From Artocarpus heterophyllus (taxonomy: Eukaryota; Streptophyta; Magnoliopsida; Rosales; Moraceae): DNA of 64,000 bases. The notes below the pieces were generated by a model, which saw only the letters and a program-made list of their open reading frames with translations, had not been told where the DNA came from and did no database searches. The DNA is taken from positions 24,677,661 to 24,741,660 of the forward strand of contig CM046350.1 of assembly GCA_025403435.1 (NCBI GenBank), read 5' to 3'. Of the stretch, positions 11,970 through 23,105 are shown in pieces (position 1 is the first letter of the stretch; the number at the start of each line of letters is the position of its first letter). The position numbers and the translations under genes are program-made.

Positions 11970-12790
11970 CGGCTAAATCGTTGATAAATTTTTATATTTA
12001 CATAATAATACAATATTACATGGTTAATACTAAATTTTCTAGCCGCAAGTTACCGATAAATTTTTATATTTACATAATAATAAAGTGTTAACAGGTTAAT
12101 GTTGTATTCTCAATCGTTCAGTCTAGCAAAGTCATCGGTGAATTTTTGTATTCTTATGGTAATACATTATTACTAGTCTAATACTGTATTTCTTGGTCGT
12201 TGGCAATCCGACGAAGTCATCTGTGAATTTTTGTATTTGTACGGTAATATAGTCTTACTAGATTAATAATGTATTTTCTAGCTACTCTCATCCGACAAAG
12301 TCCCCGATGATTTTTTGTATTTACATGGTAATACGGTAATATCAGGTTAATATCGTATTTTCGAGCCACTTTACTAGTGAATTTTTGTATTTAAATGGAA
12401 ATACACTATTACTAGGTTAATACTATACTCCTCAGCCGCCGCTGGTCTCTAGCGAAGTCGTCAGTGAATTTTTGTATTTACATGGCAATACAATATTACC
12501 AAGTTAATATTGCATTTTTTGATTATTGAAGGTCTGGCAAAGTCGCCAATGAATTTTTTTATTTACATAGTAATACAATATTATTAAGTTAACACTGTAT
12601 TTCTCAGTCACCTGCGGTCTAGCGAAATCGCCAGTGAATTTTTTATATTTACATGATAATACATAATTACTAGGTTAATATTGTATTTTTCGACAGCTAG
12701 TGGTCTTGGCAAAGTCGTCAGTAAATTTTTATATTTATATATTAATACAGTATTACCAGGTTAATACTATATTTCTCGACTATCGGCGGT
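11970..12790. repeat. ~90-bp minisatellite, about nine units
   Basis: Repeated unit: GTGAATTTTTGTATTTACAT, then GGTAATACAGTATTAC, AGGTTAATACTGTATTT and a C/G-richer GCGAAGTCGTC-like phrase. About nine diverged units of 85-100 bp follow one another. The same unit, inverted, forms the core of element B at 26640-27250. Confidence 0.8.
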
Positions 12791-12949
12791 GTCCACGAGA
12801 GAGGAGGGTGAGAGATATAGAAGAGAAAAAGGTGGTGCATTTTGGGGTTTTTATTCTCAATTTCTCATGAGATATTACTTAATTTCTTATGATATGTATT
12901 TGCTACATATTTTAAAACTATATGACATTATTTATCAAGTTTTAAGTTT

Positions 12950-13900
12950 TAATCTAAATATGTTGTTTTACGCTTTCTCGCTTCATTCTATTTTTTTTTT
13001 CATTTTCATTTTTTTGTTTTTCTTTTCCTTCTTTTACCTTTTCCATCTCTCTCTTTCTCTTTTTTTTTTTCTTATTGGCTTCTCTAACCCTCTTTTTTTC
13101 ATTTTCATTTTTTTTCTATTAGTTCTTTTTGTCCTCCCCTATTTTTCAATTTAATTTTTAGTGTGCTTTATTTTTGTTCCTTTGTACCTTGTGCTCTTTT
13201 TGATTCATTTTTCCTCTGCTATCTTATATATTTTCAAGTACGGTTAATTAACTTATTTAATGTGCAACAGCAATATGCCTTTTTTAATTTATTCTTATTG
13301 TATATTTTTTGTATCATTTAAAATATTATTTTATCAAATGTGACTTCAAGTTGATTATTTTCCTTTTTTTTAAGCACCTTTTTTTTCTTATCTGATAATA
13401 TTCTCGTATGTAGGATATTTTTTTTCTTAACAATATATAAAAGTGGCAATTACCTTGACATATGTCCAGAAGAATGTCACATGTTTTTCTTTTTTAGTGG
13501 AGGACGAAACGTTCCCCATTCTTTTTATTTTCTAATTTTTTCTTCTTTTTTTTGTTTTTGGTTTTTTCTTGTTGGCTTTTCTCACCCTCCTTTTTTTATT
13601 TCTATTTTCTTGTTTTTTATTCTATTTGCTCTTTTTGTCCTTCCTCGTTATTCAATTAAATTTTTTGGGTGTTTTTTTTTTTTGGTTCCTTTTTGCCTTG
13701 TGCTCTTTTTTTATTTGCTTTCTCTCTACTATCTGATATATTTTTCAAGTTCACTTTATCAACTTATTTTTCTTAATGTGTATCATCAAAATACTTCTTT
13801 TTAATTTATTCTTATTGTATATTCTTTTACATCATCTAAAATGTTAATTTATCAAGTGTGCTCTTCAAGTTTGATTAATTTCCTTTCGTTTTTTTTTTCT
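12950..13900. repeat. tandem duplication of a T-rich block, ~510-bp period
   Basis: Blocks 13070-13370 and 13560-13890 are diverged copies sharing CCTTGTGCTCTTTTT, ATTTATTCTTATTGTATATT and ATTTTCCTTT in the same order, offset by about 510-520 bp. The upstream part of the unit (AACA-TATA-AAAGTGGCA ... ACGTTCCCC, 13430-13520) also resembles 10820-10910. Element A therefore seems to sit inside the first copy. The long Phe-rich open frames here are translations of T-tracts, not genes. Confidence 0.6.
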
Positions 13901-16366
13901 CCCTAATTAGAAAATATTTTTTTCCATACGAGGGAATTTTTTTATTTAAATTTTATTATAACTATGATCCTATATGGGATTACCTAAACATTTTTCTAGT
14001 CAAATTTTGGTATAATTATGGCCCTCCTAAGAAAATGTTCTTCCCAATTTGTTCCCCTCAAACAATTTCTTCTCAAATGTGATCCTTCCGAAACATTTTT
14101 GTCATACAATCTTTTTATATATTTTTCTTATATATGCCCTATAAACAATATACTATCTAATTTTTCTACTGAAAACTTTTTTTTTTCTTATGGAATGTTC
14201 TCTACTACATCTTTTTTCATTAAAATAAATTTGTAGAACAATAAAAAATTGATTAAATAAATGTTATGTTTTTGTATTAAAAAATATAAAAAAATACACA
14301 CGTAGGGCGCTTGCTAATTACTAGTAGTAGAAAACAATGTTAAACCTTTTGTTAAAAAAATTTAAAACAAAAAAAATGTCAAACAAAAACACATCACGCT
14401 CTCATCCAAGGCCAAATAAAAAATGTAGTAAAATTATTTAATTTGAATATGAAAAATAGCAGTATCTCATTTGTTATATAGGTTTAACCATAATTTAAAT
14501 TTTTTTTATTATAATATTTTCTCTCAAAAAGATTTAAATTTCTATTTAAATTTTATGTTCAAATTTATGAATCAAACAAGTTTTAAATTGTCAAATTGCT
14601 TTCCGAGCTGTGAACAAAGCTGCAATCTGAGCACCAGGAGGAAAAAAGAATGAGAATGGGATAACAATTTTGTACATAATGATATGACAATTTACCCTTT
14701 AAAAGAAATTCATTTTTAATAAAATAATAGATATATTTAAGTTAGAAAATAAGAGGACTAAAAAGAATCGAACGTTAAGGGAAAAGGGAGAGAAAAGCAA
14801 GAAGTCTAAAGTGCAATAGTTCTAAGATCGTCTTTAGGCACTCCACTGAGCTCCTGGTCCTAAAATTTGATCTTCAAGCTCCTTGAGTAGTGGGCTTGTT
14901 AGTAGTGGGATGATATCTGGAGTGGAGCTTTTGTTGGATTGGATCAAAGTGAAGCGGAGCTCGGTGGTTGTTTGTTTGGAGTATTATTTTTCGCACATCT
15001 AACGTTTGGCGGTCAAAATCCTCCAGGGGTTTGATTTATGGAATGGTGGGATTCATGTGGTTGTGGCGGTGCAGTTTTTTGGTGATAAATGCGGTGGCAC
15101 ATGGGGCTTACATGCCACTATTTGGGCGGCACTTTGACAACACCTTGTGCCTCTTGAGCTCTATTGCTTTCTTTGATGGCTCTTTCATCAGTCATCTCAT
15201 CGCAAGAGGTTTTGTTAGTGGTGCTTGAGGTTTTTATTTTTTATTTTTTATTTTTTTTACGTGTAGTCTATAATAATGATGATGTTTACTTCGACTTAGT
15301 GATGTGTGTGTGTGTTTTTTTTTTTCTTTTCTCCTTTTTTTAGTGTTAGGTTGTGTTTTCAATTTGCTATATTTGTTTCTTACCAGTATTTAATGTGGCT
15401 TTGGTGCTACAGTCTCCCTATTTTGATGGATTATATTTTGCATTGCTTGTACTTATTTGGATGTTCGTTTTAGGGACTTGGTACATGTTTATTCCTTTTG
15501 AATATTTTATTCGAGTATACTAATAAAGTGCGTGTATTTTTTACATACACTTTTTAGAAAGTACAGAATTGGAGTGTTTAATTTAAAAATATACACTTAT
15601 CTATACTGAGTGTTATACATAAAACCTAGAAGAGAAACCTAGAACGATAAAATGAGATAAAACGAGAGAGAAAAACCCACATACAGATATATAAAAACCT
15701 AAGAAGAGAAAAAGATAAAGAGAAGATAACTATATAATGAGATTGTCCTTTTTTTTTTTTTTCTTAACATAAAGATATGGTCCATCTTCCTATAATTCAA
15801 TGTTAGTGCAACTGTATATGATCGATTCACGCATTAAGTGAGGGGACCTTATTAGGAATAATGGATAATGAAACGGCTTCCATTAGTCCGTAAATTTCAA
15901 CCCTGTAATAATATTGAAAACGACAATACTTCTAGGCAATACGGCAGACCAACCTATGCAACACATCTTTCTCCAAAAAATAAAAAATAAAAACAAAGGG
16001 CTAGATTTTATATGCACATGAACATATAATTGTGGAATTCGATTTTTTTTTTTTATAAAAGTATTTTGCGCCGTGATCATAGAGGTTTAAAATGAAGAAG
16101 TCCATTATAGAGAGACAAGTTAAGATGACATTTTCTATATGATAAGTAAATAAATTGAGATATCATTGCATACATGGCTCATAGACTTCTTTTTTTTTTT
16201 CCCTAGTTGTATAGCCTGTTTCTCACGCTCAGCATGCGGTAGTTTTCCTTAATAATAAGAGGAATTTTTTAACATCACCATAATTTTCAGAGGTCATGTA
16301 GGAAACTTAAACAAATTTCAAGTCCACTTCGTATGAAAGCATTAAGGGCCATCTTTTTAGAGTAAG
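13901..16366. other. intergenic DNA with a moderately GC-rich island
   Basis: Mostly AT-rich. At 14820-15230 a segment of normal composition holds an 86-codon plus-strand frame (14968-15228) that is tryptophan- and glycine-rich at the start. I do not recognise it and see no splice context or partner domain. It could be a decayed transposon or gene fragment. Confidence 0.4.
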
Positions 16367-18365
16367 TGTTGGAAAAAACAATGTGAGGTGCGCAGCGGAA
16401 ATTTTAAAAATTTTAACATCAGAGTCTTTTTTCAAACACAAATTTGACATGCTATATGTGTAAATTAAACAGATCTTACTAACCTTTGTGTGCCGAAGAA
16501 CCTCCGCAACCTGTGAAGAGAAGTAACGTTCCAGAAGAGCCTCAACTAACTGGTCTTGTTTGCTATTCTCTATCCATGATCGGAGTGAGTGTGCACTCAC
16601 ACATACAGCTCTTCCACCGGTGACTCTCCTTCCAACCAATCGAGAAAACCCAAAGCTAGTGTTCGTGATTTGTGAACAAAAGCTCTCAGGAAGTTTTCAG
16701 ATACTTACCAGAAGAGTATCACTCTTAATCTCTCAATTGATCTGAGTAACTCATGAGACTTACTCCTTTTATATAGCGATTGGTCATGGGGTCAGTCCTT
16801 ATCAGATTAGGTCTCAAAAACTCGAAACAGAATCAAGTTTAGATCAATATCTGATAAGATCTGTGTGAAAATGTGTAATCTTATCTCTCGCTGATCGGCA
16901 GGCCGAACAGGCCCCATCGACAGGCCGAACTGCCGCGTAAATATCTCCACAAATCTTTTATTTTCCACCCGAGATTCTATAGGATAAAGTCTCAGTTTTG
17001 ATTCAAATAACCCAATAGAGAAGTTATCTGATCAAAACAAACTTTATCAAGATAATCTCTAAGAAAATAAATCAATTCACAATAATTCTACAAGTTTATC
17101 TTGATCTAATTTATCCAATTAAATCAACCGATAAACAGATAAGAATTATCTGATCCCAATAATTCAACAAGTTTATCTTAAATTAATTTTATTACAAAAT
17201 TAATTCAACCAATAAACAAACATGAATTATTTGATTCTTTCAAATTTGAAACCAATCTGATAAATCCGACAAAAGTAACCAATTATTAAAAAAGCACGCC
17301 GTATCGTTACAAGATTTTGTGAGCTAGCAAAAGGGACCAAAACGGACCTATAAAGTTCAAGCTCTCGATAATTATGAAACCCAATATCCCATATATACAT
17401 TTCACAATTATCAACTCCAACGCTACTCCACTAAAAGCTTGGAGCTGCACTCTCAAACTTTATAGAATTACAAAGCCTGTATAGCTAAGTCTCCATGACA
17501 TATCATAGTGTATCGTATCCCCATATGATAATCCATAATCGACTTAAGGACAAGTTCTGTATTACCTTCCCGATTATTTTTATCTTACGTTCTATTATCT
17601 CACCATTAGAAAACTTACCATCCAAAGATAGTATACCATTCGGTTACACCTATGTATCCAAATGGTTGAGCGCTCTAGTTTTTCAATTACAGGATAACGC
17701 ATATAAGAGGATATCATTACTCCTAAGGAGGAGCTATGGATTCCATATCTATGAATAACAAGTCTAAACTATCAAGAGTCTTACCTCCAATGTACCGGCA
17801 TGCATACCACTATTGAGATGTGGGAGTCACCCTTTGGTACATCAAAAGATACAAGTCGAGACAATGGACCCATTATCCATCTCAGGATTAAGATACAATA
17901 CAAATGATTGTCTAAAGTGAATCGATTTGCCAAGACAAAATTATTAATTCAAATCAATTCACTTTGTGTCCCGATCCAACACATCGTCACCTATGACAAC
18001 GTGCCAATGTTTCTATTCATTGAGTCCAACTCCGATGATCAAGACAAACCAACTCCCAATAGGGATATAGACAACATAACAATCTTTGCATGAATAAAGC
18101 GCCCAACTTTATTCCCTCGATTGCGGATCATATGTTTTAGATCGTCACCTTAAGAAGCGTGTCTTCTGCATAATCAGTCCATCATATGCCCAATTCTTAA
18201 AGGTTTAGACCGACAGTCTCAGACTATGGTTTGCTTAACATACATTCAACAAATATGAATGCAAAGAGGACAAGATTTGGTATATAAATGAATAAATTCT
18301 TTATTGATAAAAATGCTTCCAAAAACGTATTACATTTTTACTCCTTAGGGCATACATGTCTAACA
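16367..18365 (-). mobile_element. 3' LTR of outer copia element (element 1)
   Basis: Plus-strand ends are TGTTGGAAA and GTCTAACA. It is ~2.0 kb and very similar to the LTR at 18652-20684. The bases beyond its upper end (18366-18375) read AGTGGGAGAT on the minus strand, the polypurine tract that primes plus-strand synthesis next to a 3' LTR. The lower end is therefore the outer boundary of a minus-strand element. Confidence 0.85.
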
Positions 18366-18651
18366 ATCTCCCACTTGCACTAAGTGAGTAAATACAGCAA
18401 GTTTCGCATCCCCATAGCTTCCACATGCCTCTCGAAGACTCTCCTAGTAAGTGTCTTCATAAATGATCAGCTAAATTGTCCTCTGACGTGATCTTGCACA
18501 CCGTGACATGCACGCCCTCAACGAAATCCTTTATCACATGATACTTCCGATCAATATGCTTACTCTTCTTGTGAAATCTTAGTTCCTTAGTATTAGCTAC
18601 CGCCGCACTGTTATCACAGTACAGTGATACCGCCTTATCCATAGCAGGAAC
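18366..18651 (-). pseudogene. copia RNase H C-terminus of element 1, interrupted
   Basis: Minus-strand translation gives [14 protein letters not shown], then [15 protein letters not shown] and SEDNLAD. This is the C-terminal RNase H region of copia pol and closely matches the intact version at 20699-21000. At 18651/18652 the coding text stops mid-domain, and a second LTR begins immediately after GGAAC. In the neighbouring copy the same GGAAC continues into further RNase H sequence, so the break is an insertion point. A frame disruption is also present near the C-terminus. Confidence 0.8.
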
Positions 18652-20684
18652 TGTTGGAAACAAAGTGCGCAGCGGAATTTTAAAAAATTTTCATCAGAGT
18701 ATTTTTCAAAATACAAGTATGACATGTTATATGTATAAATTAAACAGATCTTACTAACCTCAGTGTGCCGAAGAACCTCCGCGACCTGTGTAGAGAAGTA
18801 ATGTTCCAGAAGAGCCTCAACCAACTGGTCTTCTTTGCTATTCTCTATCCACAACCGGAGTGAGTGTGGGCTCACACGTACAGCTCTTCCACCGGTGACT
18901 CTCCTTCCAACCAATAGAGAGAACCCAAAGCTAGTGTTCGTGATTTGTGAACAAAAGCTCTCAGGGAGTTTTCAGATGCTCACTAGAAGAGTATCACTCT
19001 TAATCTCTCAAATTGATCTGAGTAAATCATTAGACTCACTCCCTTTTTATACCTATTGGTCCTTGGGGTCAGTCCATATCAGATTAGGTCTCAAAAATCG
19101 AAATAGAATCAAGTTCGGATCAATATCTGATAAGATACGCGTGAAAAACGCGTAATCTTAGCTGTCGCGGTCGGCATGCCGAACTGTGAGATAGGCAGGC
19201 CGAACTGGCCAGTTCGGCAGGCCGAACTTTCTGATCGGCAGGCCGAACTGCCGAGAAAAAATCTCCGCGAATCTTTTATTTTTCACCCGAGATTCTAAAG
19301 GATAAAGTCTCAGTTTTGATTCAAATAGCCCAATAGAAAAGATATCTGATCAAAACAAACTTTATCAAGATAATCTCTAAGAAAATAAATCAATTCACAA
19401 TAATTCTACAAGTTTATCTTGTTCTAATTGTCCAAAATTAAAACAACCGATAAACAGACAAGAATTATCCGAACGCCATAATTCAACAAGTTCATCTTGA
19501 ACTAATTTCTTACATAATTAATTCAACCGATAAACAGACATGAATTATTTGATTCTTATAAATTTTAAACCAATCTGATAAATCCGACATAAGTCACCAA
19601 TTATTGGAAAAGCACGCCGTGTCGTTACAGGATTTTGTGAGCTAGCAAAGGGGACCAAAATGGACCTATAAAGTTCAAGCTCATGATAACTATGAAACCC
19701 AATATCCCAGATATACATTTCACAATTATCAACTCCAACGCTACTCCACTAAAAGCTTGGAGCTGCACTCTCGAACTTTATAGAATTACGAAGCTCATGT
19801 AGCTAAGTCTCCATGACATATCATAGTGTATCGCATCCCCATATGATCATCCATAATCGGCTTAAGGACAAGTTCTGTCTTACCTTCCCGATTATTTTTA
19901 TCTTACGTTCCATTGTCTCACCATTAGAAAACTTACCATCCAAAGATAGTATACCATTCGGTTACACCTATGTATCCAAATGGTTGAGCGCTCCAGTTTT
20001 CCAATTACAGGACAACGCATATAAGAGGATATCATTACTCCTAAAGAGGAGCTATGGATTCCATATCTATGAATAACAAGTCTACGCTATCAAGAGTCAT
20101 GCCTCCAACGTACCGGCATGCATGCCACTATAGAGATGTGGGAGTCACCCATTGGTACATCAAAAGACACAAGTCGAGACAACGGGCCCATTATTCATCT
20201 CAGGATTAAGATACAATACAAACGACTGTCTAAAGTGAATCGATTTGCCAAGACAGAATTATTAATCCAAATCAATTCACTTTATGTCCCGATCCAACAC
20301 ATCGTCACCTATGACAACGCGCCAATGTTTCTATTCACGGAGTCCAACTCCGATGGCCAAGACAAACCATCTCCCAAAAGGGATATAGACAACATAACAA
20401 TCTTTACATGAATAAAGCGCCCAACTTTATTCCCTCGATTGCGGATCATATATTTTAGACCATCACCTTAAGAGTCGTGTCTACCGCATAATCATCCCAT
20501 CATATGCCCAACTCTTAAGGTTTAGACTGACAGTCTCAGACTACTGTTTGCTTATCATACATTCAACGAATATGAACGTAAAGAGGACAATATTTGGTAT
20601 ATATAAATGAATAAATTCTTTATTGATAAAAATGTCTCCAAAAACGTATTACATTTTTACTCCTTAGAGCATACATGTCTAACA
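18652..20684 (-). mobile_element. 3' LTR of inner copia element (element 2)
   Basis: 2033 bp with TG...CA ends, adjoining the polypurine tract (20685-20694) and the pol frame of the same element. It interrupts the RNase H of element 1, so element 2 inserted into element 1 in the same orientation. At 19168-19255 the putative U3 contains four close inverted-repeat motifs of the TTCGGCAGGCCGAA type. A minus-strand AATAAA polyadenylation-like signal lies near 20620. The short frames inside (for example 19813-20076) are not genes. Confidence 0.9.
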
Positions 20685-20694
20685 ATCTCCCACT
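20685..20694 (-). promoter_or_regulatory. polypurine tract of copia element 2
   Basis: AGTGGGAGAT on the minus strand lies directly next to the 3' LTR start (TGTTAGACATG). This is the standard copia plus-strand primer. Confidence 0.85.
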
Positions 20695-20698
20695 TGCA

Positions 20699-22556
20699 CT
20701 AAGTGAGTAAATACTGCAAATTTCGCATCCCCATAGCTTCCACATGCCTTTCGAAGACTCTCCCAGAAAGTGTCTTCGTAAATGGATCAGCTAAATTGTC
20801 CTCTGACGCGATCTTGCACACCGTGACATGCCCGCTCTCAACGAAGTCCTTTATCACATGATACTTCCGATCAATATGCTTACTCTTCTTGTGAAATCTT
20901 GGTTCCTTAGCATTAGCTACCGCCGCACTGTTATCACAGTACAGTGATACCGCTTTATCCATACCAGGAACTACCTCAAGATCCCCAAGGAACTTGCGGA
21001 GCCACACTGCTTCTTTCGAAGCATCACTAGCCGCCACATACTCGGCCTCCATCGTTGAATCTGAAGTGCAATCTTGCTTCGCACTTCTCCAACTGATGGC
21101 ACCGCCACCCAGAGTAAACACAAACCCTGAAGTCGATTTCCTAGAATCCAGGCAGGATTGAAAATCCGAATCAGTGTATCCTAGAGGAGTTAAATCCTCA
21201 CCCGAATACACAAGCATATACCCTCGAGTCCTTCTCAGGTACTTGAAAATATGCTTTACCGCAACCCAATGGTTCGGTCCTGGATCCGCCTGAAATCGAC
21301 TCACAATCCCGACCGCATAGCTAATATCCGGTCGAGTGCAAAGCATGGCATACATGAGACTACCCACTGCCGAAGCATAAGGCACCTTCTTCATGTATTC
21401 TCTTTCTTCATAAGACTTTGGAGAGTCTTTCTTAGAAAGAGTAATTCCAGACCTAGATGGTTGCCCACCTTTCTTGGAATCCTGCATTGCAAACCTCCTG
21501 AGAATTTTATCTATGTAGCTGGCCTGTGACAAAGCTATCATTTTGTTCTTCCTATCCCGAAAGATCTGGATACCGAGAACAAAATTAGCCTCACCCAAAT
21601 CCTTCATGTCAAACTGCTTGGTCAACCATAATTTGACCGATGACAACGCCCCAATGTCATTGCCAATTAGCAGAATGTCATCTACATAGAGTAGTAGAAA
21701 AACCACCTTCCCATTCTTAATGTGTTTGTAAACACATGGTTCATCCACATTTTGTGAGAACCCATAAGTCTTGATCACTTGATCAAATCTTATGTTCCAA
21801 GAACGAGAAGCTTGCTTAAGTCCATAAATAGACTTTAGCAACTTACAAACCTTACCCTCTTGACCCGCGACCTTGAACCCGTCTGGTTGTTCCATATAAA
21901 TGGACTCATCAAGATAGCCATTTAGAAAAGCCGTCTTGACATCCATCTGCCAAATCTCGTAGTCGAGAGCGGCAGCTATGGACAAGAGAATCCGGATGGA
22001 CTTAAGCATGGCTACAGGCGAAAAGGTTTCCTCATAATCGATTCCTTCCTTTTGCGTATAACCCTTAGCTACTAGTCTAGCCTTAAAGGTTTCGACCTTT
22101 CCATCCACTCCTCTTTTCCTCTTGTAGATCCACTTACACCCTATGGGTTTTACCCCTTCGGGAAGATCCACAAGCTCCCAGACCCGATTAGTCTCCATAG
22201 ACTTCATCTCAATGTTCATGGCCTCTGTCCAGAGTCTTGAATCAACATCCTCCATAGCTTCTGCGTAAGTATAAGGATCCCTGTCATGTTCATCCGGTTC
22301 AGCCAAAAAGACCTCCCCATTGAACATATACCTCTCAGGTTGACGCCCGATCCTCCCACTACGCCGAAGCCCCTGTGGTTGTTGTTCAGGTTTGTTTGGT
22401 TTTTCTACACCGATCGGAATGGTTTCGTTCGGAACCTCCGGAGTAAACGGATTACCCCTCAACTCCTCAAGCACCACTTTGCTTTGAGGTTTAAAGTCGT
22501 TCATGTAACTCTCCTCAAGGAAAGTTGCATTAGTTGAAACCACGACTTATTTTCCT
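20699..22556 (-). CDS. Ty1/copia pol: reverse transcriptase and RNase H, 5'-truncated by gap
   Basis: A 614-codon open stretch on the minus strand covers the connection region, the copia-type reverse transcriptase (RVT_2) and RNase H. Visible RT motifs are [38 protein letters not shown] and the catalytic YVDDILLIG. RNase H follows with [32 protein letters not shown] and YCDNSAAV, ending 14 bases before the LTR. It copies element RNA into DNA in the virus-like particle. The 5' side (gag, protease, integrase) is lost in the N-run. A TAA at 22547-22549 is in frame where copia polyproteins are normally open, so the copy is probably defective unless the gap edge is misassembled. There is no genuine start codon; the frame opens at GTG. 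Confidence 0.92.
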
Positions 22557-22656
22557 NNNNNNNNNNNNNNNNNNNNNNNNNNNNNNNNNNNNNNNNNNNN
22601 NNNNNNNNNNNNNNNNNNNNNNNNNNNNNNNNNNNNNNNNNNNNNNNNNNNNNNNN
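22557..22656. other. assembly gap (100 N)
   Basis: Exactly 100 N, the usual placeholder for unknown length. It should hide the rest of element 2 (integrase, gag, 5' LTR) and the interrupted remainder of element 1. None of that appears after the gap, so the real distance is probably several kilobases or more. Confidence 0.95.
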
Positions 22657-23105
22657 ACTGAAATTCTTGCTCAAATGAGGTGATGGTGGCTGATTTTTAT
22701 GGCTGCCTTGAAGAAGTTCTCTAAGTATTTTGCTTCAGCAAAGAAATGAGAAGAAGAGTGTGGGAACCGTGGAAGAGAAAGGAAGAAAAGATGAAGTCTT
22801 TGAAGAGAAGTGATGGAAACAATTATAGAGGAGACATGTTGAAGCATGTCACGGAGGAAATAAAGAAAATGAGGGTCAAGAGTAGTTGGAAAAGATATCC
22901 TTATGTCTCATCTAAAGACTTTAACACACATAATGCCAATATGACATTTTTGAGATTTATTAGAAGTTCTAAGGCTTTTTAGTAATCATACTAAATAAAT
23001 ATAAAAGAATTTTAGAAAACTTAAAAATAGATAAAAATAAATATTATAAAATAAATTTAAATGAAGCAATTTTTTTTTATACATTAAAATTAATTTAATT
23101 ACCTC
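22657..23105. other. unassigned sequence between gap and hAT element
   Basis: A 78-codon frame at 22746-22982 is rich in Lys/Arg/Glu with no recognised domain. The first part may still belong to the hAT element's 5' non-coding region. Confidence 0.35.

Larger units (their letters stand above)
10961..12936 (+). mobile_element. Mutator-like nonautonomous element, copy A
   Basis: The two ends form diverged terminal inverted repeats of roughly 100 bp. The left end reads GTAAATAATATCAACTATT and the reverse complement of the right end reads ATAAATAATGTCATATAG; both continue into matching text ending in AATCCCAATAATGC / AACCCCAAAATGC. The centre holds a CT-rich tract, a GC-richer segment (11200-11630) and a minisatellite (11970-12790). 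A shorter copy in the opposite orientation lies at 26493-27690. Long TIRs, no transposase and variable contents fit a nonautonomous MULE. No clean 9-bp target duplication is visible. Confidence 0.6.

Noticed and set aside
12789..13804. Phe/Leu-rich open frames resembling membrane proteins
   Set aside because: Translations of long T-tracts within a diverged duplicated repeat, with no conserved residues.
17495..20411. Repeated 60-106 codon frames such as 17495-17758 and 19813-20076
   Set aside because: Corresponding positions in two copies of the same copia LTR; non-coding.
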